A stretch of 64,000 nt of DNA from Gordius sp. MW1 (taxonomy: Eukaryota > Nematomorpha > Gordioida > Gordea > Gordiidae), in assembly GCA_964036665.1 (NCBI GenBank), contig OZ038529.1, positions 2,046,001 to 2,110,000 on the forward strand, read 5' to 3'. How positions within the stretch are numbered: the stretch's first letter is position 1; each line of letters opens with the position of its first letter. Under the pieces are notes generated by a model that was not told where the DNA came from, made no database searches, and saw only the letters and a program-made list of their open reading frames with translations. Positions 22,478 through 32,094 of this stretch are shown here, piece after piece. The position numbers and the translations under genes were made by a program.

Positions 22478-22977
22478 TTACATCAAGAGATTGTAAATCT
22501 GGCAAAATAAATTTAAAAATAATAAATCAAGATCATCTTCTTTTGAGCATTTAGCCTCTTCTATATCAATCAGTCTATTAAGTTGATCAACAAACAGGGT
22601 TCTTCTTTTACAAGTCCTATTTTCTTTATCAACCTCATCTAAAGTGCTTGTAGTGGGAGTTTCATCAAATACTTTATCCATAAACATCATTTCGTTAATG
22701 AATATCCATTTAGGTCTTCCTCCTGCACTACCTAATTTGGAAATTTTATTTTACTTTTTTCCCTTCGGAAACTGTCCCTCAAAGTTTTCCACTGGATTTG
22801 CAACTTTCAACTTATAAACAGATATATACAATTTAATGTTTAAATACCAGGCATGTTACAATCTTTAGCAATCAACATTTTTTCACTTCATATTTATTGG
22901 AATGATCTTTTTCTTGATCATCCCATATAATCTTGTTCTTTTCAACACTTTTGATCAAATCTAAACTTTGCTGATAC
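22478..22977 (-). pseudogene. MADF/Myb-SANT-like partner gene of Harbinger
   Basis: Minus strand. First block (22977-22870) reads QQSLDLIKSVEKNKIIWDDQ, matching the start of a MADF domain; second (about 22810-22760) WKTLRDSFRREKSK; third (22735-22478) SAGGRPKWIFINEMMFMDK then DETPTTSTLDEVDKENRTCK and a coiled, acidic tail. Harbinger elements commonly encode such a DNA-binding partner that carries the transposase to the nucleus. A frame break between the second and third blocks and a premature stop after the first suggest decay, unless undetected introns repair it. Confidence 0.6.
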
Positions 22978-23125
22978 CTAAAAACTTAAAATTCATATAA
23001 CATTTAAGCTTACGAAAAATTTTGCATCTTACAAAATCGCTGTTATGTTATGCGTATTAAGACACGGCTGTGTTAAAACACATATGAGTTTTTGCGGCGC
23101 ATTAATCCGATATTAAGACAAGCCC

Positions 23126-23175
23126 TTAAACGTTCCATTCCCGAGCGCACATATCGCGTTCGTTAATTTGTATAT
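23126..23175. repeat. Right half of foldback repeat X
   Basis: TTAAACGTTCCATTCCCGAGCGCA ... CGCGTTCGTTAAT continues the repeat broken at 18731; compare 26455-26465 and, inverted, 26585-26620. Confidence 0.7.
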
Positions 23176-23820
23176 TATTGTATACAAATGAAAAATCGCA
23201 GCTGACATTCGTTTATTATGCTATATGATATAACTAATTTTTTCCAAAGAAGCTGCTAAGCCAAAAATTTGAGTGTTTTTTTAAATTCAATAAATTTCCT
23301 AAAAGTTTTGCTAAATTTGGCTCAAAATTTAAATAAACTGTATTTTTAAAGATAGCATCTTATAAAATTTAGATTTGAAAATGCTTTGACATTTTTATAT
23401 GTGCATTTTATAAAAAATGAAATAGAAGATTGTTGGTAACTATCTTGAATAACTTTTAGATTATAACATCATGTAAAAAAATAAGATTTGAAAATAGAAG
23501 AAATAAATTGTTGGTAACTATATGCATAAAGCTTTTGCACCTTTAGAACATATATAATTCTGATACCAACAATTAACTCTTAAAATAAGAAAACAGCACT
23601 TATATTATGTGACCCTATGATTTATGTATAAATGTATTCAGATTTTTACAAACTAATGTTTAAGAATTTGTAAGAATAGGTATGCAAAATTGTAAATTCA
23701 ATTGTTATACTAATAATAATCATATTATAAATTTGATAAAATACTTAAATGGCCATTCTTACTATTATAATTGTAACTCTCCTTGACTCACAATCTTCTT
23801 CTTCTTTATCAGTTATTTAA
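23176..23820. other. AT-rich spacer, short local repeats
   Basis: Contains two imperfect copies of a TTGTTGGTAACTAT motif (about 23430 and 23508) and nothing else recognised. Confidence 0.3.
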
Positions 23821-25400
23821 TCCCACAGTCGTGGGTTTGTTTTGATGAGTTTCTTCCATCTTAACCGGGTGAATGCCATATCTTTACTAATCTCTTTTGT
23901 TTCATTACTTTATCGACTTGCCCTTTCCACGTGACACGGGGTCGTATTCTTCCTCTCTTGCCCGATACCTCCATGTCCAGTACCTTTCGATTTACGTCAT
24001 TCGGGTCTCTTCTTATATGCCCATACCACCTTAGCCGATTTTCGTTAATCATGTCCGCCATAGGTTGAATACTTATTTTTGTCATGAGAAAGTCATTTGT
24101 CATATGGTCGAGATTAGTATACCCCAAGCTCCACCATATCATTCTCATCTCTGTGGCTTGTAATAGCTTTCATTCCGTGGTGTTTAATGCCCATGTTTCA
24201 CTTCCATAGAGTAACACCGGTCTTACGATGGATTTGTAAGCTTTGCTCTTCAACCATATTGGCATTTTCTTGTCGCACATTACACCGGATATACTTCACC
24301 ATTTAAGCCTTCCTTTTTGGATGCGGGCATTGACTTCCGTTGCGCAACCTCCCTCTTGATGTAGCATCGAGCCGAGGGATGGAAACCTGTCTACTTTTGG
24401 GTACTTTAGAGGGTCATCCAGCGATGGGCTGCTTGTACCGTTCATTTCCATGTATACCGTTTTTCGATCGTTGAACTTTAACCCATATCCAGCTAAGCGC
24501 TTTGACCACTTTTCGGTTTCTTCAAATACTTTCTCCCTTGTTTCCTCGCATAGTACTCTATCATCGGCATATAGCATGCACCATGGCGATGGCTTTTGAA
24601 TGTTCCTCGTTATCGTGTCTATAATTATATTAAATAAAAAGGGACTTAAATCAGATCCTTGATGTAATCCAATTTTAACCCGAAAAGATTTAGAGTCTCC
24701 AACTGTCGTCCTAACGCAAGAGTTTGAGTCTTCATAAATATTTTTCATAAACCGTATATATGCGTCAGGGATATTTTGTTTTCTCAGACACCACCATATT
24801 AAATCGCGGGGGACCGTGTCATAAGATTTCTTTAAGTCGATAAAGACCATATGTAGGTCTTTCCTCTTTTCACCACACTTATCCATCATTTGCCTTAGTT
24901 GATTGTAGATTTGCCGGCCACAAATCCGAATTGGTTAGCCGCTATTTCCACCTCATTTTTCAGCCTTGTCACTAAGATCCTTTCCATAAGTTTCAGGAAT
25001 GGCAAGTTAGCTTGATACCTCTGTAATGGCCACAGTCTTGAGGGTCTCCTTTGCCTTTAAATAAGGGTATAATCGTGCTTGCGCTCCATTGATTAGGAAT
25101 TCGCTCTTCTACCAATATCTTGTTAAGAAGGCTCGGTGGTGACTCCTTCTTCACGACATCCGAGCAATGCTTCCATAGGTATTCCATCTGAGCCATTTGC
25201 TTTTCCTTTTTTGCATCTTGCTCATTTGTGCCCTAACTTCATCCTCCTGAAAGAGTTCGACCATACTTATTTATGGCTCAATTTCGGGAAGGGAATCCTT
25301 TTCATTTGCAATATTCATAAGGTTCTTAAATATCCTTTCCACCTTTCCATCACTTCCTTCGGCTTGAATAAGGTTTGACCCTCTCGTCTTTGACTATTTT
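23821..25400 (-). mobile_element. RTE-type LINE, copy 1 (5'-truncated, frameshifted)
   Basis: Minus strand. Reverse transcriptase at 24889-24296: HMVFIDLKKSYDTVPRDLIW, then VRTTVGD...GLHQGSDLSPFLFN and the catalytic box MLYADD. Upstream block 25196-24993 carries LLNKILVEERIPNQWSASTI, IPLFKGKGDPQDCGHYRGI in a shifted frame. Downstream block 24148-23861 has LRWYGHIRRDPNDVNRKVLD typical of the RTE C-terminus. The endonuclease domain is missing, as expected for 5' truncation. Several frameshifts; not active. Copies 2 and 3 are at 32.1 and 57.1 kb. Confidence 0.85.
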
Positions 25401-26260
25401 ATGAACTCCGTCAAGATAGTATTAATATCTTGAATATAACACTGCTAACAACAATAATATGAGCAACAACACAAGGTTTATTGTATTACACGGATAACAA
25501 ATAAGGTTTACAACATCATCAAAAAAAATTGTAATATCAATTAGCATATATAATTGTACATAATTCAGAAAAAACTCCATAAAAATTGATTGTGTAGAGA
25601 ATAACTGGAAACTTGAAAGCAGTTAGTTTGTTGCAAAATAGGATTTTTGCAAGTTTTGTGATTATATTATGTTGTTCTGCTTTAAGAAATTATTCTCACA
25701 ATTTTTTTTCATCATCATTCAGTCAGTTGTGATGACATCCAACCTATTAGATGTATGTTAAAAATTCTTAATTAAAACCACCTTTACATTTTTTCTTAAG
25801 AGAGTTTAAAGTTTTTCCATGTTGCGCTTCATTCCCCTGCCAACTGCTTCAGCTTCTTTTAGTTTACCTAAACTTTTAAAACAACATACGATTTAGATGG
25901 TTATGGTTCTCATAAAACATTATGTAGTTTATTTTAAATGAAACAAATCTTCCACGTCCATTTCATGAAGAACATTTTTACTTCCCTTTGGAATAGGTAC
26001 CCCTTAAGTCTTTATTTACTTTTTTTGCCATCATTAATTTTTTCTTGGTTTTATTTTTTTTCAACTTTTTTAGTTTAGAAAATATTTAATTTATATATTT
26101 TTCCATACCAATTATCAGAAGGTAATAATATAATGATTGGTCTAACCTGAAAGCATTAGTGATTTTATAATATTAAATAGAATGAAAATTTAAAATTGGC
26201 TGATTTAAAATATGACTAAAAGTAGCTTCTTGATATGTAAACAATAACAAATAAATTAAC
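25401..26260. other. AT-rich region, nothing firm
   Basis: Short minus-strand open stretches (for example LKEAEAVGRGMKRN near 25860) were seen but no family was recognised and no splice structure supports them. Confidence 0.3.
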
Positions 26261-26261
26261 G

Positions 26262-26690
26262 AACGCGATGTGTTATTTGCGTAGCACTCGGGACTAGAAC
26301 GTTTAAGAAATGAGTTTTTACGATTTGTTATTTATAACTTCGAATACAGAATATATAGCCTGCGCCTTAGAATACCAGCAAACGAACGGCCTAGGCTATG
26401 TATTCTCGATTTTGAGTGATAAATAACAAAACGTAAAACGCATTTCTTAAACGTTCCATTGCATCTAATCCTAACCCTGACCCTAACCTAAAACGCTGAC
26501 CTAAAACCCTAACCCCGAACCTTAACCCTGTCCCTTAAAGATAATTTTGACTTGAAAGGATTATTTTTAAACAATAACACACAAATTCGAACGCGATGAT
26601 TGCGCTCGGGAATGGAACGTTTAAGAAATGCGTTTTACGTTTTGTTATTTATCACTCAAAATGAGAATACATAGCCTGGTTCCAAACGAA
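26262..26690. repeat. Foldback repeat X cluster around a telomere-like tract
   Basis: Three arms of the same sequence: A (about 26268-26360, inverted), B (26390-26462) and C (26585-26690, inverted), recognisable by CTATGTATTCTC, AAATAACAAAACGTAAAACGCATTTCTTAAACG and CGAACGCGAT. A-B and B-C can both form long hairpins. B is the unbroken counterpart of the copy split by Harbinger at 18.7/23.1 kb. Confidence 0.75.
26466..26535. repeat. Degenerate CCCTAA (telomere-like) tract
   Basis: CTAACCCTGACCCTAACC, AAAACCCTAACCCCGAACC, TTAACCCTG: imperfect repeats of the metazoan telomeric hexamer, sitting in the loop between arms B and C. Confidence 0.6.
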
Positions 26691-26788
26691 CGCATAATTC
26701 AGTGCCATTTGACAAAAAAGCAAAAAACAAATAAATGTCCTCGGAAATGCATTTGTCGAATGAAATGGGTTAAAAGTATGAAAAATTT

Positions 26789-27300
26789 AAATAAGGTAAA
26801 ACATGAGAATTTTAAATTGTTATTAAAATGTTAGTGATGACCATATAAAATAAACTTGACAATGTGTAAATATTTTGTTTATTCCTGATAATATACTTTT
26901 AATAGAATAGATGTAGTTATAAAAATGGAAGTTTAGTTACTAAAGCTTAAATAAGGTAAGACATTAGAAATTTTAGAATTGTTATTAAAATGTTAGTGAT
27001 GACTATATAAAATAAACTTGACAATGTGTAAATATTTTGTTTATTTCTGATAATATACTTTTAATAGAACAGAGGTAGTTATAAAAATAAAAGTTTAATT
27101 TCTAAAGCTTAAAGAAGGTAAGACATGAGAAATTTTAAATTGTTATTAAAATGTTAGTGATGACTATAAAAAATAAACTTGACAATGTGTAAATATTTTG
27201 TTTATTCCTGATAATATACTTTTAATAGAATAGATGTAGTTATAAAAATGAAGGTTTAATTACTAAAGTTTAAATAATGTAAGACATGAGAGATATTTGA
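26789..27300. repeat. Tandem repeat, ~160-bp unit, three copies plus part
   Basis: Units begin near 26789, 26949, 27111 and 27272 with AAATAAGGTAAAACATGAGA-like starts and contain TAAACTTGACAATGTGTAAAT and TATACTTTTAATAGAA. Copies differ by scattered substitutions. Confidence 0.85.
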
Positions 27301-27473
27301 GGGTGTTAATGGTGTTAATGATGACCATTTTAGAATATTTTGTGGACTAAGATATAGTTTACATTCAAACTTTTAATAAGGTATATATTTCTAAGAAGGT
27401 ATGTTTTATTTATATGTTATGTGATTGAATATACAAATAGTTGGATATATTGTCAATATATTCATTAACATTG

Positions 27474-27850
27474 GGATGGATGAATATGATATTTTACTTT
27501 GTATACTGCAGCAGAAGCCCTCAAATCTAAAAAAAAGTGTAAAATTAACTGGTTTATGAATAAATGAACTTACAGTTGGTGGTGGTTAGGATGGATGAAT
27601 ATGATATTGCACTTTGTAAACTTCCTGCAGCAGAAGACCTCGAATCTAAAACAAGTGTAAAATTAACTGGTTTATGAATAAATGAACTTACAGTTGGTGG
27701 TGGTTGCGATGGATGAATATGATATTGCACTTTGTATACTTTCTGCAGCAGAAGACCTCGAATCTAAAACAAGTGTAAAATTAACTGGTTTATGAATAAA
27801 TGAACTTACAGTTGGTGGTGGTTGGGATGGATGAATATGATATTGCAATT
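27474..27850. repeat. Tandem repeat, ~117-bp unit, three copies plus part
   Basis: Units begin at 27474, 27589, 27707 and 27825 with GGATGGATGAATATGATATT and include CTGCAGCAGAAG and AACTTACAGTTGGTGGTGG. Spacing 115, 118, 118 bp. Confidence 0.85.
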
Positions 27851-27936
27851 TGATTATTGATTGCTCTCACTTTTTTAATTCATAGACATTCATAGACATT
27901 TTGTCAGTTAAATTTTTGTCGAATAAATAGATACCC

Positions 27937-28271
27937 GAACGAACGCGACCAATGTTACACGATCCAAATTCTTGTACTGTATAAGCGATCTGACATTCCA
28001 TTTTCTTATTCGATCCAAAAAATAACGAAGCGCCGATTAGTGTTTTTTGCATTCGGAAAAACACAAATCGTAAGAAATAAAGAAAATTTCTTACTCACGT
28101 TTTCATATTGTGATTTCGGTCTCGCAAGGGCAGGTTTTGTAGGGTTAGAGTTAAGTCATTTTAGGTTCAAGATACATAATTACTTTCTTTGGACCGAATA
28201 AGAAAATGGAATGTCAGATCGCTTATACAGTACAAGAATTTGGATCGTGTAACATTGGCCAACGAACGCAG
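27937..28271. repeat. Foldback repeat with ~80-bp arms
   Basis: Left arm 27937-28018 (CGAACGAACGCGACCAATG ... TTATTCGATCCA) and right arm 28190-28271 are inverted copies around a ~170-bp loop. The CGAACGAACGCGA end recalls foldback X. Confidence 0.75.
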
Positions 28272-28326
28272 TGCTAACAGCTGAGACCACAATTTCAATG
28301 TCATTGTTTTGACATTTGACTAGCTT

Positions 28327-28555
28327 ACCCCCTGCCCCCCCCCCCCCCAATTTTAAAAATAAGATTTTTTTCAATTTGCCCCCCCCCTCTAATTTTGCTC
28401 TGCCCCACCCTCATTAGGCTCTGCCCCACCCTAATGTGGCTCCCCCCCTCCGAATAGTCGAGACCTTTTTTTTTTTTTTTGCTCTCAGTAAAATTTTAGA
28501 AATTTTTTTTTTTTAAATCTGCCCCCCTCTAATTCAAAACCTGCGTACGCCCATG
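28327..28555. mobile_element. CATGGGCGTAGCC MITE family, left end lost
   Basis: C-rich block, repeated CTCTAATTTTGC / CTCTGCCCCACCCT motifs, poly-T run, then CTGCGTACGCCCATG at the right end. Confidence 0.65.
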
Positions 28556-28646
28556 TTAACGTGTATTTCATTAATTTATATTAGTGTTTAATATATTATA
28601 TTAAATATGTACAAATTGCTTTTATATAATCATATATATTTTATTA

Positions 28647-29720
28647 TCTATACATATAAAACTGGAACTCCGTTTTCTTTGTTCTCTAATAACTCTAAAG
28701 TTCTCGACCGATCACCAAATTTTAGCATCCTAAATGGTTTATATATAGTTTTTATCGACGTGCGACAGCTGTAACCCTGTTTTTTGGTAGTGCTTACCGC
28801 CATCTAGCGGACGACAGATACAACATTTTTTGTACTTATTTATCGTTATCGTGCTACTTATTATCTTAAACGTTTTTCCACGGCTGCTTTATCATTTGTG
28901 TCTCAATTTTTTACTCAACTACGCCCTTTTTGAATATATAAGCCTGTGCCGAATAAATATTCTCAGTACCCTAAAACATCACCATTTTCTTAAATAAAAT
29001 AACGCGCGCTTTCTCAAACATTCCCGGGTTTCGTTCTTTTTTCGTAATAAACTAAAAATTTACCGATTAATTTGAGAGTTATTGACGTTTGAAATACACC
29101 AAAACTGAAATTTTCCTTTAGCTCTAAAAATAACAATTATGACAATTGTCACCAAGGTAGAACCGCAAAACAATTTTTTTAATTTTTATTTATTTTATGA
29201 CACCCTAACCTACTAATTAAATTTTTCTTTTAGCTCTAAAACAATTATGACAATTGTCACCAAGGTAAAACCGCAAAACAATTTTTTGATTTGTACTAAT
29301 TTTATGACACCCAAACCCACCAATTTTCGTTTAAATTTTTATTTAGCTCTATAAATGACAATTAGGACAATTGTCACCAGGGTAAACCGCAAAACAATTT
29401 TTTTAATTTTTACTTATTTTATGACACCTAACATACCAATTTTTGTGTGAATTTTTTTTAGCTCTAAAAATGACAATTGTCACCAAGGTAAACCCGCAAA
29501 ACAACTTTTTTAATTTGTACTAATTTTATGACTCCCTAACCTACCAATTTATATTTTCTATAGCTCTAAAAATGACAATTTGTCACCAAAGCAAAGCCGC
29601 AAATTAATTTTTTCTTAATTTTTATTGATTTTATGACACCCTAACCCACCAATTTTCGTTCGAATTTTTTATTTAGCTCTAAAAATGTTAATTGTGACAC
29701 ATGTCACTAAAACCTTCATT
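28647..29720 (+). mobile_element. Helitron-like element with internal minisatellite
   Basis: Opens with TCTATACATATAAAACTGG, the TC...TATAAAA start seen in many non-autonomous Helitrons, next to an A. Holds a six-unit minisatellite (29090-29705), as many Helentron/DINE-type elements do. No clear CTAG-type 3' end was found, so the right boundary is approximate. Confidence 0.45.
29090..29705. repeat. Minisatellite, ~111-bp unit, six copies
   Basis: Each unit has TTTAGCTCTAAAAATGACAA, TTGTCACCAAGGTAAAACCGC and TTATGACACCCTAACC; units start near 29118, 29230, 29342, 29457, 29560 and 29674. Confidence 0.8.
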
Positions 29721-29920
29721 TTAATATATATAATATAATAACACCTCAATGTATTGATTTATTATTCAATATTCAAATAATATTGATAAGCAATTATGTA
29801 TAAATATTAAAATTGTGTTTATATTACCATTATATGCCAATTGCCTGCTCTGCTAGTACGCTATAATGATATCTGCTGAAAACCATGTTTAGTTTCAAAC
29901 AACCATGCTCTACACCACGG
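29721..29920. other. AT-rich spacer
   Basis: Nothing recognised between the Helitron-like element and the poly-G composite. Confidence 0.3.
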
Positions 29921-30243
29921 TTTATATCAGTGGCGTAAATGCGGGGGGGGGGGGGGGGCGGGAAATTCCCCCTCTCCGAATTTTTATTGCTATGCAATTT
30001 ATTGGAATTAGCTCCCACTCCAGATGAATTTCTTGAGATATTATTGCTGGGAAAAAGAAAATATAAAATTATTTTATAATGACTTTCTTTTTTTCAATTT
30101 TAATGTTGAAATAAAAATGCGATAAAAAAGGGTCATTCCATTTAATCTATTTTTTACATAATATTTCTCATATAAAAGCTGATAAGTAAAGAAGAGTTGT
30201 GATGTTGGGCAAAGATAACAATATTTTATAATCTGATAGGGCG

Positions 30244-31530
30244 TCTAAGGGATTCTTTGGACGATATCCTTATTTATTTTCATTCGCGTTTCTGGCAAAG
30301 CAATAAAAGAATTCGGAGGAATTATTATTTGGAAATTTGCCAAAACTTGTTTCTTGTCCAAAAACCGTTCATTTTCTTTGCATATCGACGTTTCTTAAGT
30401 TCAAAATCATACAACTTAGCCTTAGGTTCGCTAGAGACCTGCAACGGGCCTATTTTGCTTGGTCGGCCCGCCCGCTTCGAAAATTTCTAGGCCCGGGCCC
30501 GGCCCTGGCCCGCTGAAAAAAGAAAAATTTGGCCCGGGCCCGGCCCTAAACATTTTTTGCAAAACCCAGGCCCGGCCCGGGCCCGTAGAAATTTTTTTTG
30601 CAAATTTTTAAACGATTGTTCTTTTTTTATTAAAAAGTTAATTCAATATTCAGTAATATATGTTAAAAACATCAATAATAATCATGTAAAAACAATAAAT
30701 CGTTAATTATTTCCGGTCTTAATCGGGTTCTTCACTCTTCTAATAAGCGACCAGCCGTAGAGAAATTTCGTTCACTTGTGGCACTTGTAGTCGGGATACA
30801 TGAAACCATAAATGTTAAATGAGATAATTTTGGGTACCTAATTAAAGGTTATATTGATTTTACTTTATTTACTTAGCTTCTTTGCCTTTCCACCATTTTA
30901 TTTCAATTGAGTTGAGTACAATTCAAATTTCGCAGTACTTTTTGTAAATGTATGAATGAAAAATGAAAAGTAAGTGTGTTTGTGTTGCGTATTAGGACAA
31001 AAAAATAAATTTAAGTTAATAAAAAAACAGTTTAAATATAAGACGTTTGTCTTTGTTTAAGTTGTAATTAAAGTATTTATTACTACACAAATAAAAAATT
31101 AACTATTTTGCAACGAGCTTTTAACGGGCCTAGCTAAATATAGGCCCGGCCCGCTTGATTTGTCGGCCCGCCCAAGCCCGGCCCGTTGTTTTTTTAAAGT
31201 CCAAAGCCCGCCCATACCCGGCCCGCGGGCCGGGCTTTTCGGGCCGCCCGCGGGCCGGGCCGGGCCGTGCAGGTCTCTAGGTTCGACTACTATTACTAAA
31301 GTTTCTGTTAACTGTCTGACTTGCTGAAGATCAAAGTCCTTTTTTGCAATTGCTTGCATAATATATTCAGATTGTCGTAGAAAAGTGAGCAAAGGTGCAG
31401 CTTCTGTTGCAACATCGTGATCATACCAGCTTGCTTCAATTTCTCCTTATTTGGTTTCTCTTCCATTTCTGACAACATTTCAATTAAAACTTCATGAAGT
31501 TTGAATAGATTAAATGGATTGACACTTTAA
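30244..31530 (-). pseudogene. Retroelement-related open frame broken by a hAT MITE
   Basis: Minus strand. 31530-31280 reads TFLRQSEYIMQAIAKKDFDL, QQVRQLTETLVIVVE and, after the MITE, 30431-30250 continues PKAKLYDFELKKRRYAKKM, NGFWTRNKFWQIS. The same sequence, uninterrupted but more mutated, lies at 19425-19560 in the LTR element. The protein family was not recognised. Confidence 0.5.
30432..31279. mobile_element. GC-rich palindromic hAT-type MITE, 848 bp
   Basis: Ends TAGAGACCTGCAACGGGCC and GGCCGTGCAGGTCTCTA; dense GGCCCGGGCCCGGCC blocks near both ends, AT-rich centre. Flanks AGGTTCGC (left) and GGTTCGAC (right) are an 8-bp duplication with one base lost. The unoccupied site is readable at about 19455 (minus strand TTAGGTTCGACACTATT). 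Confidence 0.8.
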
Positions 31531-31719
31531 TTAGCAATTCATGGGGAATTTGCTCCTACTCCAGATGACGCTGGGAAAAAGATAATATGAAATTAATTTA
31601 TAATGACTTTCTTTATGTTTTACACCATATTTTATAATTTTGATGTTGAAATAAAATGTTTAAAAAATGTTTGGAAATTTCCCCCCCCCCCGGAGAAAAT
31701 CCTGGCTACGCGCCTGGTT

Positions 31720-32090
31720 TATATCAAGCAACTCTGCTCGATGCCCAGTTAGTTTATATCTTACTCAACCAGCAGCCATCAGCAGCTTTAATCTGCTAGT
31801 GCTGTAACTAGGTTATTAAGCAGCATATTGTAATGTATGCAAATACTATCTTGACCTTGAGCGTTCGAATTGAAATGTAATGTTAATTGATTGTTAACTG
31901 GTTGTAAATAGAATGTCTATTTAAACGTGTTATTGTTATTACCATCAGTCACCTTTTGTTTTGTTTCTTATATGTTACCTAATAAACCGGATATTCTATA
32001 CATATGCTCGTTGATTGTAATGGTAGGAGATAAGTGCCTATTACCAAGGTTGAGCAGTATACAGGCTCGATCATTTCGAGCATTTTAACA
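31720..32090. other. Spacer, nothing recognised
   Basis: Mixed-composition sequence without a known repeat or open frame. Confidence 0.3.
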
Positions 32091-32094
32091 TCTC

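Larger units (their letters stand above)
18732..23125 (+). mobile_element. PIF/Harbinger transposon, internally deleted and interrupted
   Basis: Terminal inverted repeats AGGCTTGTCTTAGTATCGG (left) and CCGATATTAAGACAAGCCC (right), flanked by TTA at 18729-18731 and 23126-23128. TTA duplication and GGGC-type ends are typical of PIF/Harbinger. It carries remnants of a transposase on the plus strand (18890-19046 and 22017-22221) and a MADF/Myb-like protein on the minus strand (22478-22977), the usual two-gene plan. Without the LTR element inside it is about 1.4 kb, so the catalytic core has been lost. The paralogous repeat at 26.4 kb is the empty site. Confidence 0.85.
29929..31715. mobile_element. 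Composite element with poly-G/poly-C ends and ~140-bp internal direct repeats
   Basis: Left edge CAGTGGCGTAAATGCGGGG, right edge CCGGAGAAAATCCTGGCTACGCGCC, resembling the CAGTGGCGTA / TACGCC ends seen at 54674-55130. Inside, direct repeats 29995-30130 and 31540-31670 (TAGCTCCCACTCCAGATGA, GCTGGGAAAAAGA, TTATAATGACTTTC, TGATGTTGAAATAAAA) flank a fragment related to the LTR-element interior that has itself taken a hAT MITE. Confidence 0.5.

Noticed and set aside
27474..27850. CRISPR-like array
   Set aside because: Repeats are ~117 bp, directly adjacent with no unique spacers, in eukaryotic DNA: ordinary tandem repeat.
28180..28374. Minus-strand open frame of 64 codons with Gly run
   Set aside because: Runs through a poly-C MITE edge and a foldback arm; no protein character.
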